DNA of 64,000 nucleotides from Chitinophagales bacterium (GCA_013299105.1 JAAFJY010000004.1:146423-210422), one strand, 5' to 3'. Shown: positions 8,292-18,933, counted from the first letter of the stretch. The notes: generated by a model from the letters alone, not told the origin. Made by a program: numbers and translations.

Positions 8292-10415
8292 ATGGCAAAA
8301 GATTTAAAGTTCACCAGAAACATCGGTATCGCTGCCCACATTGATGCGGGCAAAACCACGACCACCGAGCGTATTCTTTACTATACTGGTGTCAACTACA
8401 ATATGGGTGAGGTACACGACGGTGGTGCCACCATGGACTGGATGGCGCAAGAGCAAGAACGTGGTATCACGATCACTTCCGCTGCCACCAAAGCTGAGTG
8501 GGAATGGAAGAATCAAAAATATCCGTTCAACATCATCGATACCCCAGGTCACGTTGACTTTACCGTAGAGGTGAACCGTTCCTTGCGCGTATTGGACGGC
8601 TTGGTGTTCCTGTTTTGTGCCGTTTCGGGCGTTGAACCTCAATCGGAAACCAACTGGCGCCTAGCTGACAACTATAAGGTACCTCGCATCGGTTTCGTCA
8701 ACAAGATGGACCGCTCTGGTGCTGACTTCTTCAACGTGGTGAAAGACGTTGAAACCAAGCTTGGCTCCAAAGCCGTACCCCTTCAAGTACCCATCGGTGC
8801 GGAAGAGCGCTTCAAAGGCGTGGTCGACCTGATCACCAACGAAGCCATCGTATGGAATGAGCACGATAAAGGTAAGACTTATGAGGTTATCGACATCCCT
8901 GCTGACCTCGTGGATACCGTTAAAGAGTACCGCGAGAAACTGCTGGAATCAGTAGCCGAATATGACGATAGCCTGATGGAGAAGTTCTTTGAAGACCCCA
9001 ACAGCATCTCTGCCGAAGAAATCCGCGAAGCCGTACGCAAAGCCGTATGCAACCTGGATTTCGTGCCGATGATGTGTGGTTCGGCCTTCAAAAACAAAGG
9101 GGTACAAGCCGTATTGGATGCAGTGTGCGCTTACCTGCCTTCTCCATTGGACGTTGAAGCCATCAAGGGCACCAACCCCAAAACGGAGTTGGAAGAAGTT
9201 CGCCACGCAAAAGTAGAGGAGCCTTTCGCTGCTTTGGCGTTCAAAATTGCAACTGATCCATTTGTAGGCCGTTTGGCTTTCATGCGCGTTTACTCTGGCG
9301 CTTTGGATGGTGGTTCTTACGTGCTGAATACCCGTTCGGGTGACAAAGAGCGTATTTCTCGCCTCTACCAGATGCACGCCAACAAGCAAACCCAGATCGA
9401 ACGCGTTGAAGCTGGTGACATCGTGGCTGCCGTAGGTTTCAAGGACATCAAAACTGGTGACACCTTGTGCGACGAAAAAGCACCGATCGTACTGGAATCA
9501 ATGGTTTTCCCTGAGCCAGTAATCGCCATCGCCGTAGAACCTAAGTCGCAGAAAGACCTCGATAAGCTGGGCTTGGCTTTGTCTAAGTTGGCTGAAGAGG
9601 ATCCAACTTTCCGCGTTCGCTACGACGAAGAGACCAACCAAACGGTGATCTCTGGAATGGGTGAATTGCACTTGGAAATCATCGTTGACCGTCTGCGTCG
9701 CGAATTCAAAGTAGAATGTAACCAGGGTGCGCCTCAGGTTAACTACAAAGAAGCGCTGACCCAGAAGGTTTCTCACCGCGAGCGCTTGAAGAAGCAAACG
9801 GGTGGTTCAGGTTTGTTTGCCGATATGGAATTCGAACTCGGACCTGCCGATCAAAGCTTCCTCGAAGGCGAAGACTTCAAGAATGGCAAGACTCGCTTGC
9901 AGTTCGAATGGGGTATCGTCGGTGGTTCGATCGACAAAAACTACCAGAAGCCGATTCAGGATGGTTTCAAAGCCATGATGAACAATGGTATCCTGGCTGG
10001 TTACAACATCGACAGCATGAAGGTGCGCGTATTCGACGGCTCTATGCACGCCGTTGACTCCAAGCCTATCGCTTTTGAATTGTGCGCCAAGGAAGGCTTC
10101 CGCGAAGCCGCTCCAAAGTGCCGCCCAATCTTGATGGAACCAATCATGAAGCTGGAAGTAATCACTCCCGACGAATATGCTGGTTCTGTAATCGGCGACT
10201 TGAACCGTCGCCGTGGTATGCCAAAAGGTCAAGAAGCCCGCACTGGCGGTGCCATCTCGATCCAGGCAGAAGTACCGCTTTCTGAAATGTTCGGCTACGT
10301 AACCCAGTTGCGCACCATCACTTCAGGCCGCGCCAACTCTACGATGGAATTTGCACACTACGCTGAAGCTCCAGCGGGTGTTGCTAAGAAAGTTATTGAA
10401 GAGCGTAAGAAGTAA
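8292..10415 (+). CDS. fusA: Elongation factor G
   Basis: 707 residues. EF-G is the GTPase that drives tRNA-mRNA translocation. It shows P-loop '[20 protein letters not shown]', G2 '[13 protein letters not shown]', G3 DTPGHVDF and G4 'VNKMDR', then the domain III-V region with '[20 protein letters not shown]' and '[19 protein letters not shown]'. It is closer to the canonical housekeeping EF-G than to RF3 at 621. The str segment usually continues with tuf; here rpsJ follows after a 199-base gap. Confidence 0.98.
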   Translation: MAKDLKFTRNIGIAAHIDAGKTTTTERILYYTGVNYNMGEVHDGGATMDWMAQEQERGITITSAATKAEWEWKNQKYPFNIIDTPGHVDFTVEVNRSLRVLDGLVFLFCAVSGVEPQSETNWRLADNYKVPRIGFVNKMDRSGADFFNVVKDVETKLGSKAVPLQVPIGAEERFKGVVDLITNEAIVWNEHDKGKTYEVIDIPADLVDTVKEYREKLLESVAEYDDSLMEKFFEDPNSISAEEIREAVRKAVCNLDFVPMMCGSAFKNKGVQAVLDAVCAYLPSPLDVEAIKGTNPKTELEEVRHAKVEEPFAALAFKIATDPFVGRLAFMRVYSGALDGGSYVLNTRSGDKERISRLYQMHANKQTQIERVEAGDIVAAVGFKDIKTGDTLCDEKAPIVLESMVFPEPVIAIAVEPKSQKDLDKLGLALSKLAEEDPTFRVRYDEETNQTVISGMGELHLEIIVDRLRREFKVECNQGAPQVNYKEALTQKVSHRERLKKQTGGSGLFADMEFELGPADQSFLEGEDFKNGKTRLQFEWGIVGGSIDKNYQKPIQDGFKAMMNNGILAGYNIDSMKVRVFDGSMHAVDSKPIAFELCAKEGFREAAPKCRPILMEPIMKLEVITPDEYAGSVIGDLNRRRGMPKGQEARTGGAISIQAEVPLSEMFGYVTQLRTITSGRANSTMEFAHYAEAPAGVAKKVIEERKK

Positions 10416-10501
10416 GATCAAGCTGGTGACCCGGATGCCTGAACAGTGTCCAAATCCCGCGATCTTTCAAATTACAGCATTCGCAATAGAGCCAAAAGCG
10501 A

Positions 10502-10528
10502 CGAGAGGACTGAATCCTCAGCCTCTCG
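10502..10528 (+). other. Stem-loop in the fusA-rpsJ leader
   Basis: CGAGAGG (10502-10508) pairs perfectly with CCTCTCG (10522-10528) around a 13-base loop. It sits in the 199-base non-coding stretch between fusA and rpsJ, where no tuf gene is found. No U-tract follows, so it is not a plain terminator; an S10-leader regulatory element is possible but unproven. Confidence 0.5.
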
Positions 10529-10614
10529 CCGCCCAGGTTCAAAAGATTCAAAATCCTTGGCCGGTGAAGTCCGGACAAGTTTCATTCCTTGACATACAAA
10601 GCAGATTTTCAGGC

Positions 10615-10923
10615 ATGAATCAGAAAATCAGAATCAAACTCCGGTCTTATGACCACAATCTGGTAGATAAGTCTACGGAGAAAATTGTGAAAACTGTACG
10701 CACAAGTGGAGCCGTTGTAACGGGTCCGATTCCGCTGCCCACCGAGAAGAAAATCTTTACCGTGCTCCGTTCACCGCACGTCAACAAGAAATCTCGCGAG
10801 CAGTTCCAACTGCGTACACACAAGCGCCTTATCGAAATCTACACGCCTACCCAGAAAACGGTAGATGCCCTTTCCAAATTGGAATTGCCAAGCGGCGTAG
10901 ATATTCAAGTGAAGTTGACGTAA
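10615..10923 (+). CDS. rpsJ: 30S ribosomal protein uS10
   Basis: 102 residues from the ATG at 10615 ('[20 protein letters not shown]'); a longer in-frame extension overlaps fusA and has no family match. '[20 protein letters not shown]' and '[16 protein letters not shown]' are diagnostic. It is the first gene of the S10 segment and in E. coli also partners NusB in antitermination. Confidence 0.97.
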   Translation: MNQKIRIKLRSYDHNLVDKSTEKIVKTVRTSGAVVTGPIPLPTEKKIFTVLRSPHVNKKSREQFQLRTHKRLIEIYTPTQKTVDALSKLELPSGVDIQVKLT

Positions 10924-10983
10924 TTGTTTTTTACAAAAAGTCTAACAAGTCTTTTTTAAAAAACCATTTTAAATCAAGAAGTG

Positions 10984-11610
10984 ATGAACGGACTGATTGG
11001 TAAAAAAGTAGGTATGACCAGCATCTATGACAATGCTGGTAAGAACGTGGCTTGCACCGTCATCGAAGTAGGTCCTTGCGTGGTTACGCAGGTCAAGACC
11101 GAAGACAAAGACGGCTACACCGCGCTTCAATTGGCTTTTGGCGACGCCAAAGCCAAAAACACTTCCAAGCCCCTGCAGGGCCATTTCGAAAAAGCAGGTT
11201 CAGAACCAAAACATAAGTTGGTAGAATTCCGTGATTTCTCCGCTGTGGCGAAGTCATTGGGCGAAGTCATCAATGCCAATGAGGTATTTGCTGAAGGGGA
11301 TACCGTTCACGTAGTGGGCGAAACCAAAGGCAAAGGTTTTCAGGGTGTTGTGAAGCGCCACGGATTTGCGGGTGTAGGTGGTGCGACTCACGGTCAGCAC
11401 AACCGCCAGCGTTCTCCAGGTTCGATGGGTGCGTCTTCGTTCCCTTCCCGCGTATTCAAAGGCAAGCGTTTGCCAGGCCACGCAGGTAGCGACAATGTGA
11501 AGGTGAAAAACTTGAAGGTGCTCAAAGTATTCGGTGAGCAAAACCTCATTCTGGTAAAAGGTGCAATTCCCGGTAGCAAAGGTTCCTTTGTGGTGCTGGA
11601 GAAAAAGTAA
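10984..11610 (+). CDS. rplC: 50S ribosomal protein uL3
   Basis: 208 residues from the ATG at 10984; the preceding GTG is in frame and cannot be excluded. '[20 protein letters not shown]' is the typical start and '[20 protein letters not shown]' the segment that reaches the peptidyl transferase centre. Standard S10-operon position. Confidence 0.97.
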   Translation: MNGLIGKKVGMTSIYDNAGKNVACTVIEVGPCVVTQVKTEDKDGYTALQLAFGDAKAKNTSKPLQGHFEKAGSEPKHKLVEFRDFSAVAKSLGEVINANEVFAEGDTVHVVGETKGKGFQGVVKRHGFAGVGGATHGQHNRQRSPGSMGASSFPSRVFKGKRLPGHAGSDNVKVKNLKVLKVFGEQNLILVKGAIPGSKGSFVVLEKK

Positions 11611-11647
11611 TCGTTAACGGTCGCTGAGGCGAGTAAATTTTGGAACA

Positions 11648-12274
11648 ATGAAATTGGATGTTCTCAATATTCAAGGACAAAAGACCGGTAGAGCCGTTGA
11701 CTTACCCGATGACGTTTTTGGCATCGAGCCCAACGAGCATGTGCTCTATCTGGCAGTAAAACAGTACCTGGCTAACCAACGCCAAGGTACCCACAAAGCG
11801 AAAGAACGCAGCGAAGTGTCTGGTTCTACCCGCAAATTGCACCGTCAAAAAGGTACTGGTGGTTCACGTAAAGGTGACATCAACAACCCTTTGTACCCAG
11901 GTGGTGGTCGCGTGTTTGGTCCTAGACCACGCGATTACGAACAAAAGTTGAACAAGAAAGTGAAGCGCCTGGCTCGTAAGTCAGCCCTGAGCGCCAAAGC
12001 TAAAAACGGTGGCATTTTTGTCATTGAAGACCTCAAGTTCGACGCCCCCAAGACCAAGGCAATGGTGGACATTTTGAGCAAGCTCGAAGTGGCCAGCAAG
12101 AAAACCCTGGTAGTGGTTCCTGAAATGACGGAAAACGTGATGTTGTCAGGCCGCAACCTGCCTAAGTCAAAAGTGGTGCGCGCACAAGACCTCAACACTT
12201 ACGAAATCATGAACGCTAATGCATTGGTGATCTCTGAGGGTTCGATTGGTAAAATTGTAGAATCTCTGGCATAA
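11648..12274 (+). CDS. rplD: 50S ribosomal protein uL4
   Basis: 208 residues, with the tunnel-loop region '[20 protein letters not shown]' and '[20 protein letters not shown]'. In E. coli L4 represses its own operon through the S10 leader; whether that holds here is unknown. It is followed by an unusual 175-base gap holding a palindromic element, whereas rplD and rplW are normally almost adjacent. Confidence 0.97.
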   Translation: MKLDVLNIQGQKTGRAVDLPDDVFGIEPNEHVLYLAVKQYLANQRQGTHKAKERSEVSGSTRKLHRQKGTGGSRKGDINNPLYPGGGRVFGPRPRDYEQKLNKKVKRLARKSALSAKAKNGGIFVIEDLKFDAPKTKAMVDILSKLEVASKKTLVVVPEMTENVMLSGRNLPKSKVVRAQDLNTYEIMNANALVISEGSIGKIVESLA

Positions 12275-12318
12275 GTCGCCTTGGCGACCGCTGTGTCAAC
12301 TGAATAAGAGAGCGTAAA

Positions 12319-12429
12319 AAAATAAGGTGGACAGGTTTGGGTTTAGTGAAAAAAGATAAGCAACTGGATGAAAGGAAGTTGTGTTCTTTTTTTACTAAAT
12401 CTCAAAAGCAAAGATGTCCACCTTATTTT
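12319..12429. mobile_element. MITE-like palindromic element between rplD and rplW
   Basis: A 15-bp perfect terminal inverted repeat, AAAATAAGGTGGACA (12319-12333) and TGTCCACCTTATTTT (12415-12429), encloses a second imperfect inverted pair (TTTAGT/ACTAAA next to the A- and T-runs, and CAACT/AGTTG). The right half plus ~12 bases beyond it recurs at 57435-57502, which shows that this is a dispersed element and not an operon-specific structure. It has no coding capacity. Read as RNA it would form a ~110-nt hairpin in the middle of the S10 operon mRNA. The parent transposon is not in the window. Confidence 0.75.
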
Positions 12430-12449
12430 AGCTCAAATACTAAATAACA

Positions 12450-12749
12450 ATGGCAAAGAAAACCGTTCTCGTTCAGCCGCTGATTACCGAAAAAACGGAA
12501 AAACAGTCTACGAAGCTGAATAAGTTCTCCTTCTTGGTACACCGCCGTGCCAACAAGGTAGAAATTCGCAAAGCCGTTGAAGAAATGTATGGTGTCAGCG
12601 TAGAAGCGGTGAACACCATGGTTGTACCTGGCAAAACCAAGTCTCGTTCAACCAAGACTGGTGTCGTTCGTGGTCGCGTTTCTGCTTACAAGAAAGCAGT
12701 TGTAACCCTGACCGAAGGCGAAACCATCGATTTCTTCGCTGAGATCTAA
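12450..12749 (+). CDS. rplW: 50S ribosomal protein uL23
   Basis: 99 residues: 'VQPLITEKTEKQSTKLNKFS' start and 'VEEMYGVSVEAVNTMVVPGK' core, ending 'KKAVVTLTEGETIDFFAEI'. It surrounds the tunnel exit and is the docking site for trigger factor and SRP. Its upstream region is the palindromic element, so expression depends on read-through or on an element-borne signal. Confidence 0.97.
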   Translation: MAKKTVLVQPLITEKTEKQSTKLNKFSFLVHRRANKVEIRKAVEEMYGVSVEAVNTMVVPGKTKSRSTKTGVVRGRVSAYKKAVVTLTEGETIDFFAEI

Positions 12750-12921
12750 GCCGCAGTTTGAGGCTTGAAAAATTGAACTGAATAAGGGCTGAATCTTTTC
12801 AACCCTTCAACCTTTCAACTTTTCCAGCTCACAACAAGGCATTTTAAAAACTATTTCCATTCGTGTCGACGAAACCAATGGTCGCGTTTCGATCCGGCGA
12901 TGAATGAAAAGACCATCAGCC

Positions 12922-13755
12922 ATGTCTGTTAAAAAGTACAATCCGATTACCCCGGGAACGCGTTACCGGGTCGGCGCAAACTTTACGGAGATCACGACCG
13001 ATACTCCTGAAAAGAGCTTGCTGAAGCCCCTGTCTAAGTCGGGTGGCCGCAACAACCAAGGCCGCATGACCATGCGTCAAATCGGTGGTGGACACAAGCG
13101 CCGCTACCGTGTGATCGACTTCAAGCGCAACAAAGACGGCGTAACTGCTGTCGTTAAAACCATCGAATACGACCCCAACCGTACGGCTTTCATTGCCTTG
13201 GTTGAGTACACCGATGGCGAAAAGCGTTACATCATCGCTCCTGACAAGTTGCAGGTAGGTGCCGAAATCGTATCTGGCGCAGGTGCTCCACCCAACGTAG
13301 GCAATGCAATGTTGCTGAGTGAAATTCCACTCGGTTCTTCGATCCACGCGATCGAGTTGGAGCCTGGCAAAGGTGCCGCTTTGGCCCGCAGCGCAGGTAC
13401 TTATGCAACCCTGAACGGTCGCGAAGGCAAATACGCCATCGTGAAATTGCCTTCTGGTGAAATGCGTCGTATCCTGATGACTTGCAAAGCAACCATCGGT
13501 ACCACTTCCAACCCCGACCACAGCCTCGAAGTATTGGGCAAAGCTGGTCGCAGCCGTTGGATTGGCCGCCGTCCACACGTTCGTGGTGTAGCGATGAACC
13601 CCGTAGATCACCCGATGGGTGGTGGCGAAGGTCGTGCTTCAGGTGGTCACCCACGCTCACGCAAGGGCTTGCCAGCTAAGGGTTACAAAACTCGTAACAC
13701 CAAAAAGAGTTCTGGTAAGCTGATTATTTCGCGTCGTAAGACCAAGAATCCGTAA
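12922..13755 (+). CDS. rplB: 50S ribosomal protein uL2
   Basis: 277 residues from the ATG at 12922 ('[20 protein letters not shown]'); the upstream in-frame ATG at 12904 adds six residues without family support. It has '[20 protein letters not shown]' and '[20 protein letters not shown]', the loop with the conserved His next to the peptidyl transferase centre. The region before it (12750-12903) holds only dispersed 'ttcaacccttcaac' sequence. Confidence 0.97.
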   Translation: MSVKKYNPITPGTRYRVGANFTEITTDTPEKSLLKPLSKSGGRNNQGRMTMRQIGGGHKRRYRVIDFKRNKDGVTAVVKTIEYDPNRTAFIALVEYTDGEKRYIIAPDKLQVGAEIVSGAGAPPNVGNAMLLSEIPLGSSIHAIELEPGKGAALARSAGTYATLNGREGKYAIVKLPSGEMRRILMTCKATIGTTSNPDHSLEVLGKAGRSRWIGRRPHVRGVAMNPVDHPMGGGEGRASGGHPRSRKGLPAKGYKTRNTKKSSGKLIISRRKTKNP

Positions 13756-13827
13756 ATAAGTTAATTAGTTAACGGGAACCCGTGGCGACTGGTCCGGTAG
13801 CCCTTTAACGAAACAACATAAACGATC

Positions 13828-14097
13828 ATGGCAAGATCAATCAAGAAAGGGCCTTATGTTTTCAACAAGCTGTTGGAAAAAATATTAAAGGCTAAAGACT
13901 CGGGAAAGAAGCAGGTGATCAAAACCTGGTCACGCGCTTCGATGATCATCCCGGATATGGTGGGCGAAACGATTGCTGTACACAATGGCAAAACTTTCGT
14001 TCCGGTTTTTGTTACAGAAAACATGGTGGGCCATAAGCTGGGTGAATTTGCACCTACACGCAACTACAAGGGGCACTCCGGCAACCGCAAGAAATAA
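13828..14097 (+). CDS. rpsS: 30S ribosomal protein uS19
   Basis: 89 residues, '[18 protein letters not shown]' to '[20 protein letters not shown]'; a head protein that partners uS13. Family length and order are standard. Confidence 0.98.
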   Translation: MARSIKKGPYVFNKLLEKILKAKDSGKKQVIKTWSRASMIIPDMVGETIAVHNGKTFVPVFVTENMVGHKLGEFAPTRNYKGHSGNRKK

Positions 14098-14161
14098 AAT
14101 CCACTAGCGGGGAAAGGAAAAAGCTCCGGCTTTTTAACCATCCTCACAATGAAATAGAGAC

Positions 14162-14545
14162 ATGCAAGCAGTAGCAAAACTCAATGGCGTTCCGATGTCT
14201 GCCCGCAAAATGCGCTTGGTGGTGGACAATATCCGCGGAAAGAAAGTGGATGAGGCGCTGAACATCTGCCGCTTTACCAAAAAGGAAGCAGCGGTATGGT
14301 TGGAAAAACTGATCCGCAGCGCGGTTGCCAACTGGCAAATCAAAGCGGGGGGTGCTGAAAGTGCCGACGAATATGGGCTGTACATCAGTACCGCATTCGT
14401 AGACGGTGGTACCATCATGAAGCGTTTTCGCCCAGCCCCACATGGCCGTGCGCACCGCATTCGCAAGCGTACCAACCACGTAACTATTATTGTAGAAAAC
14501 AGCGTTGCACTGGCTGAAGAGGCTGGCGCCGAAGCTGAAGCTTAA
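14162..14545 (+). CDS. rplV: 50S ribosomal protein uL22
   Basis: 127 residues: '[20 protein letters not shown]' start, then the tunnel hairpin region '[20 protein letters not shown]', where macrolide resistance maps. The short acidic tail '[11 protein letters not shown]' is an extension common in this phylum. Confidence 0.97.
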   Translation: MQAVAKLNGVPMSARKMRLVVDNIRGKKVDEALNICRFTKKEAAVWLEKLIRSAVANWQIKAGGAESADEYGLYISTAFVDGGTIMKRFRPAPHGRAHRIRKRTNHVTIIVENSVALAEEAGAEAEA

Positions 14546-14565
14546 TCGTAAATCTCAACACAATC

Positions 14566-15510
14566 ATGGGTCAAAAGACTAATCCAATTGGCAATCGCCT
14601 GGGGATCATCAGAGGTTGGGAGTCCAACTGGTTCGGCGGTAATGATTTCGGCGCTAAAGTGGTAGAGGATGAGAAAATCCGCAACTATCTCAACGCCCGT
14701 ATCGCCAAAGGTGGCATCGCTCGCATCATAATCGAGCGCACCCTCAAGCGCATCACTGTTACCATCCATACTTCTCGTCCCGGTATCATCATCGGTAAAG
14801 GTGGCCAGGAAGTAGATCGCATCCGCGAAGAGATCAAGAAATTGACCAGCAAGGATGTACAGATCAACATCACTGAAATCCGCAAGCCGGAACTCGACGC
14901 CAACATCGTTGCCGAGTCGATTGCAAAGCAGCTGGAAGCCCGTATCAATTACCGCCGTGCCATCAAGATGGCCATCCAGTCTACCATCCGCGCTGGTGCC
15001 GAAGGTATCAAAGTCCGGATTTCAGGCCGTTTGAACGGTGCTGAAATGGCGCGTACCGAAGAATACAAAGAAGGCCGCACCCCACTGCACACTTTCCGTG
15101 CCGACATCGACTACTCTTTAAAGGAAGCTTTGACGGTTTACGGTAAAATTGGGATCAAAATCTGGATTTGCAAAGGTGAAGTCCTGGGCAAACGTGAATT
15201 GACACCTACCACTCCAACTACCAGCAACACCCAAGGTGGTGGCGGCGAGCGTGGAGACCGTGGTGGTGATCGTGGAGACCGTCGTGGCGGCGGCGATCGT
15301 GGCGGCCGTGGTGGTGACCGCGGCGGCCGTGGTGGCGACCGCGGAGGTAACTCTGGCGGTGGCGGCGGTGGTGACCGTCGTGGCGGTAACCGTGGCGGCG
15401 GTGGCGGTGGCAATCGCGGAGGTAACTCTGGCGGTGGCAACCGTGGCGGCGGTGGTGGCAATCGCGGCGGAGGCAACTCCGGTGGCGGCAACAACCAAGG
15501 CCGTCGCTAA
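14566..15510 (+). CDS. rpsC: 30S ribosomal protein uS3 with long Gly/Arg-rich tail
   Basis: 314 residues against about 210-280 usual. Residues 1-~213 are a normal uS3, with KH-domain motif '[20 protein letters not shown]' and '[20 protein letters not shown]'. From about residue 223 the chain becomes a low-complexity tail of G, R, D, N and S in repeats such as [12 protein letters not shown] and GGNSGGG, ending 'NNQGRR'. uS3 lies at the mRNA entry channel, so such a tail could contact mRNA. The coding sequence is a G+C-rich imperfect tandem repeat (about 15230-15507). A strong hairpin follows the stop. Confidence 0.96.
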   Translation: MGQKTNPIGNRLGIIRGWESNWFGGNDFGAKVVEDEKIRNYLNARIAKGGIARIIIERTLKRITVTIHTSRPGIIIGKGGQEVDRIREEIKKLTSKDVQINITEIRKPELDANIVAESIAKQLEARINYRRAIKMAIQSTIRAGAEGIKVRISGRLNGAEMARTEEYKEGRTPLHTFRADIDYSLKEALTVYGKIGIKIWICKGEVLGKRELTPTTPTTSNTQGGGGERGDRGGDRGDRRGGGDRGGRGGDRGGRGGDRGGNSGGGGGGDRRGGNRGGGGGGNRGGNSGGGNRGGGGGNRGGGNSGGGNNQGRR

Positions 15511-15515
15511 TAGTA

Positions 15516-15576
15516 AGCTGAAGAACTAAAGTGGAAAGGCTCCAAAAAGCAGTCAAAAAAAATTAGTTCTTCAGCT
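15516..15576 (+). terminator. Strong hairpin after rpsC (attenuator or partial terminator)
   Basis: A 14-bp perfect stem, AGCTGAAGAACTAA (15516-15529) with TTAGTTCTTCAGCT (15563-15576), starts 6 bases after the rpsC stop. There is no U-tract after the right arm, so it is more likely an mRNA-stabilising or processing site than an intrinsic terminator. A new promoter follows at 15602. Confidence 0.55.
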
Positions 15577-15601
15577 GCTATAATATATCATTGCAACGCC
15601 G

Positions 15602-15609
15602 TACCTTTG
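15602..15609 (+). promoter_or_regulatory. Internal promoter before rplP (TACCTTTG)
   Basis: An exact TAnnTTTG box lies 66 bases upstream of rplP, just after the rpsC hairpin. The -33 box is poor. A small hairpin GCCAG (15609-15613)/CTGGC (15628-15632) would be at the 5' end of the new transcript. Confidence 0.5.
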
Positions 15610-15674
15610 CCAGACTTTTTCAAAAACCTGGCGAAAAACGGCATTTTGTTGAATTTTGCTAAATTTTTGCAGCG

Positions 15675-16094
15675 ATGTTACAGCCTAAAAGGACTAGATA
15701 CCGCAAGCAACATAAAGGCCGTATTCGCGGCTTGGCCTACAAAGGCGGAACTGTTTCATTTGGCAGTTTCGGATTAAAGGCCATGACCGAAGGCCGCATC
15801 ACGAACCGCCAGATTGAATCTGCACGTATCGCGATGACCCGTCACATGAAACGTGAAGGTAAAGTATGGATCCGTATTTTCCCGGACAAACCAATTACCA
15901 AGAAGCCTCAAGAAGTGCGTATGGGTAAAGGTAAAGGTGCCGTGGATCATTGGGTTGCACAGGTAAAAGCAGGTACGATCATGTTTGAATTAGATGGTGT
16001 ACCTTATGATGTAGCAGTCGAAGCTTTGGCACTGGCTGCGCAGAAATTGCCGCTGCTGACCAAAGTTGTGGTTCGCCCCGACGCTACGGTTTAA
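15675..16094 (+). CDS. rplP: 50S ribosomal protein uL16
   Basis: 139 residues: '[20 protein letters not shown]' start, '[20 protein letters not shown]' and '[20 protein letters not shown]' core. It helps position tRNA in the A site. Separated from rpsC by an unusual 164-base gap with its own promoter. Confidence 0.98.
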   Translation: MLQPKRTRYRKQHKGRIRGLAYKGGTVSFGSFGLKAMTEGRITNRQIESARIAMTRHMKREGKVWIRIFPDKPITKKPQEVRMGKGKGAVDHWVAQVKAGTIMFELDGVPYDVAVEALALAAQKLPLLTKVVVRPDATV

Positions 16095-16236
16095 TACCAC
16101 GCATCAGCTTAGCGCTCAGATATTAGATTCCCGCTGAGAAAATTGCTCTCCTAGTGACTTCACCTGGTTTACGCAGTCTCAATGCATGGTTTCCCAATCT
16201 GATCGCGATGATTCTATATCAAAAATTTTTAAGCCA

Positions 16237-16497
16237 ATGGCAAAACAGAAGTTAGAAGGGCTAGCTGAAATGTCCGACGCCGACCTGGCGACCGAACTGG
16301 AAGGCTCCGAAGCGCTCTACCGAAAGATGAAGTTTGAGCACGCCGTCAAAGGGTTAGCCAACCCGATGGACTTGCGTGATCTGCGTCGCAACATTGCCCG
16401 CATCAACACCGAAGTGCGCAAGCGCCAGGTGGTAAATTTGAGTGCAGAGGAAGTGGCAATGCGTTCCAAAATGCGTGCAAGACGCCGTAAACAGTAA
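16237..16497 (+). CDS. rpmC: 50S ribosomal protein uL29
   Basis: 86 residues from the ATG at 16237 ('[20 protein letters not shown]'). An in-frame upstream start at 16186 adds a non-homologous 17 residues. '[20 protein letters not shown]' is diagnostic; the extra ~20 C-terminal residues ('[18 protein letters not shown]') exceed the E. coli protein (63 residues). Its stop overlaps the rpsQ start. Confidence 0.93.
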   Translation: MAKQKLEGLAEMSDADLATELEGSEALYRKMKFEHAVKGLANPMDLRDLRRNIARINTEVRKRQVVNLSAEEVAMRSKMRARRRKQ

Positions 16498-16757
16498 TGA
16501 TGATGGAAAGGAATCTGAGAAAAACGCGTGTTGGAGTTGTATCCAGCAACAAAATGAACAAGACCATTGCCGTTACGGTTGAGCGTAAATTGCGTCACCC
16601 CATCTACGGTAAGTTCGTGAAGAAGACGAAAAATTTCATTGCTCACGACGAAAACAATGATTGCAACATCGGTGATGTTGTCAAAATCATGGAAACTCGT
16701 CCCATGAGCAAACTCAAGCGCTGGCGCTTGGTGGAGATCGTCGAAAGAGCTAAGTAA
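16497..16757 (+). CDS. rpsQ: 30S ribosomal protein uS17
   Basis: 86 residues with three consecutive Met codons at the start; the third (16503, '[20 protein letters not shown]') is the most family-like. '[20 protein letters not shown]' and '[18 protein letters not shown]' are typical. Its start overlaps the rpmC stop by one base, which suggests translational coupling. Confidence 0.96.
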   Translation: MMMERNLRKTRVGVVSSNKMNKTIAVTVERKLRHPIYGKFVKKTKNFIAHDENNDCNIGDVVKIMETRPMSKLKRWRLVEIVERAK

Positions 16758-16831
16758 TTTATTTCCAGGCTTTACGATTCACAAACCCGTAATAACACGG
16801 AACGTGTAATCCGCTAAATCCAAAAGTCACC

Positions 16832-17197
16832 ATGGTTCAACAGGAATCCAGACTAAGAGTAGCCGATAACAGTGGAGCAAAAGAAGTGCTCTGCATCCGC
16901 GTATTGGGTGGTTCACACCGCCGTTACGCTTCGATCGGTGATAAAATTGTGGTTGCCGTAAAAGACGCTTCTCCAGGCGGCTTGAAAAAAGGCACTGTTT
17001 CTAAGGCTGTTGTAGTGCGTACCAAAAAGGAAATCCGTCGCAAAGATGGTTCCTACATCCGCTTCGATGACAACGCTTGCGTATTATTGAACAACCAAGA
17101 TGAGCCACGCGGCACCCGTATTTTCGGACCAGTTGCCCGCGAATTGCGCGATAAAGACTATATGCGCATCATTTCGTTGGCTCCTGAGGTGCTTTAA
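16832..17197 (+). CDS. rplN: 50S ribosomal protein uL14
   Basis: 121 residues: '[20 protein letters not shown]' and '[20 protein letters not shown]' are near-invariant. It forms part of the inter-subunit bridge B8 region and the RsfS binding site. Confidence 0.98.
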   Translation: MVQQESRLRVADNSGAKEVLCIRVLGGSHRRYASIGDKIVVAVKDASPGGLKKGTVSKAVVVRTKKEIRRKDGSYIRFDDNACVLLNNQDEPRGTRIFGPVARELRDKDYMRIISLAPEVL

Positions 17198-17223
17198 TCA
17201 TTCACCTCTAAAGACAAACAACG

Positions 17224-17577
17224 ATGGCTAATCAAAAAAATACAAGCAAGCGCCACGCACCCAAGCTGAAAATCAAAGCTGGGGACCAAGTGGTAGTTAT
17301 TGCTGGCGAATACAAAGACCTAGAGGACGTTCGTACAGTCGAAACGGTATTTCCTACCGAAAACCGTGCGATCGTTTCAGGTGTCAACGTGCGCAAAAAG
17401 CACCGCAAGGCAACGCAAGACGCCGCAGGTAGCATTGACGAGATTCTCACGCCAATCCATATCTCTAACTTGATGGTTGTAGACCCCAAGTCCAACGAAC
17501 CTACTCGCGTAGGCCGCAAGGAAGTAGATGGTAAGTTGGTGCGATATTCCAAAAAATCCGGCGAAATCATCAAGTAA
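17224..17577 (+). CDS. rplX: 50S ribosomal protein uL24
   Basis: 117 residues: KOW motif '[20 protein letters not shown]' and '[20 protein letters not shown]'. An assembly initiator of the 50S subunit. Stop TAA overlaps the rplE ATG by one base. Confidence 0.97.
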   Translation: MANQKNTSKRHAPKLKIKAGDQVVVIAGEYKDLEDVRTVETVFPTENRAIVSGVNVRKKHRKATQDAAGSIDEILTPIHISNLMVVDPKSNEPTRVGRKEVDGKLVRYSKKSGEIIK

Positions 17578-18140
17578 TGAAATACGTTCCAAGACTCAAA
17601 GACAAGTACCAGAACGAAGTCGTGAAGGAACTGATGGAACAGTTTCAGTACGGTTCGATTATGGAGGTACCTAGACTGGTTAAGATTTCGATCAACCAGG
17701 GTATCGGTGCCGCAACCCAGGATAAGAAGTTGGTTGACGTAGCAATTGACGAATTGTCTCGCATTGCGGGTCAAAAGGCAGTAGCTACCAAAGCTCGTAA
17801 CTCGATAGCAAACTTCAAACTCCGCGAATTCATGCCAATCGGTGCCCGCGTAACGCTGCGCAACGAACGCATGTTCGAATTCATGGATCGCCTCATCAGC
17901 GTTGCACTGCCTCGTGTTCGTGACTTCCGTGGAATCAATGACAAAAGCTTCGACGGCCGTGGAAACTATTCTATGGGCATCACTGAGCAAATCATTTTCC
18001 CCGAAATTGACATCGAAAAAGTTTCTCGTATGGCTGGTATGGACATTACGTTCGTAACCACTGCGAAAACCGATGCCGAAGCGTTGGCACTGCTCAAAGC
18101 AATGGGCCTTCCTTTCAAGAATCAGAAACCTACTAACTAA
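17577..18140 (+). CDS. rplE: 50S ribosomal protein uL5
   Basis: 187 residues: '[20 protein letters not shown]', '[20 protein letters not shown]' and '[20 protein letters not shown]'. It binds 5S rRNA and contacts uS13 in bridge B1b. One-base overlap with rplX. Confidence 0.98.
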   Translation: MKYVPRLKDKYQNEVVKELMEQFQYGSIMEVPRLVKISINQGIGAATQDKKLVDVAIDELSRIAGQKAVATKARNSIANFKLREFMPIGARVTLRNERMFEFMDRLISVALPRVRDFRGINDKSFDGRGNYSMGITEQIIFPEIDIEKVSRMAGMDITFVTTAKTDAEALALLKAMGLPFKNQKPTN

Positions 18141-18148
18141 GCGATACC

Positions 18149-18418
18149 ATGGCAAAGAAGTCAGTAATTGCTCGCGAAGCGAAGAAAGCCAAGCTGGTTG
18201 CCAAGTACGCTGAAAAGCGCAAGCAACTCAAGGAAGAAGGCAATTGGGAGGAATTGGACAAGTTGCCCCGCAACTCCAATCCGATCCGTTTGCACAACCG
18301 TTGCCAATTGACGGGCCGCCCTAAGGGTTACATGCGTGATTTCGGCCTCTGCCGCGTGAAATTCCGCGAAATGGCGCTCTCAGGTAAAATCCCTGGGATA
18401 ACCAAAGCTAGCTGGTAA
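18149..18418 (+). CDS. rpsN: 30S ribosomal protein uS14 (zinc-free form)
   Basis: 89 residues, the long form lacking the CxxC-CxxC zinc ribbon. '[20 protein letters not shown]' and '[20 protein letters not shown]' identify it. It follows rplE by 8 bases. Confidence 0.98.
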   Translation: MAKKSVIAREAKKAKLVAKYAEKRKQLKEEGNWEELDKLPRNSNPIRLHNRCQLTGRPKGYMRDFGLCRVKFREMALSGKIPGITKASW

Positions 18419-18494
18419 GAATTTTCTCACAGCTGATGAGGTTCTGCTATAACCGTAGTTAAGCAGAAAACCGATTAGCGCAACAACTGTTACA

Positions 18495-18905
18495 ATGGCA
18501 GTTTCCGATCCAATAGCAGATCTGCTCACCCGCATCCGCAACGCTCAATTAGCCGGACACCGCGTGGTTGACATTCCTGCATCCAAATTAAAGAAAGCTA
18601 TCACCGAAATTCTTTACGAACAAGGTTATATCCTCAAATACAAGTTCGAAGAAAAAACTGGTAAAGGTGGTCAGGATACCATTAAGATCGCTCTTAAGTA
18701 CGATCCGCTCACCCGCAAACCAGTGATTCGCGAATTAGGCCGTATCTCTAAGCCAGGCTTGCGCCAGTATGCAAAAGCAGGTGAGCTTCCGAGAATCATC
18801 AATGGCTTGGGCTTGGCAATCATCTCCACTTCACATGGCGTGATGTCCGATAAAAAGGCACGTGAACTCAATGTAGGTGGCGAAATCCTTTGCTACGTTT
18901 ATTAA
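18495..18905 (+). CDS. rpsH: 30S ribosomal protein uS8
   Basis: 136 residues: '[20 protein letters not shown]' start and '[20 protein letters not shown]' end. In E. coli it is the repressor of the spc operon. Confidence 0.98.
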   Translation: MAVSDPIADLLTRIRNAQLAGHRVVDIPASKLKKAITEILYEQGYILKYKFEEKTGKGGQDTIKIALKYDPLTRKPVIRELGRISKPGLRQYAKAGELPRIINGLGLAIISTSHGVMSDKKARELNVGGEILCYVY

Positions 18906-18933
18906 TTTTTTAACGCTCCAAAACTGAACAAAG

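Noticed and set aside
12916-13611. 231-codon antisense frame over rplB
   Set aside because: Mirror frame of a highly conserved ribosomal gene; no start context and no family features.
15118-15498. Long antisense frames opposite the rpsC tail
   Set aside because: They arise from the repetitive GGN/CGN codons of the Gly/Arg tail and have the composition of a mirror frame.
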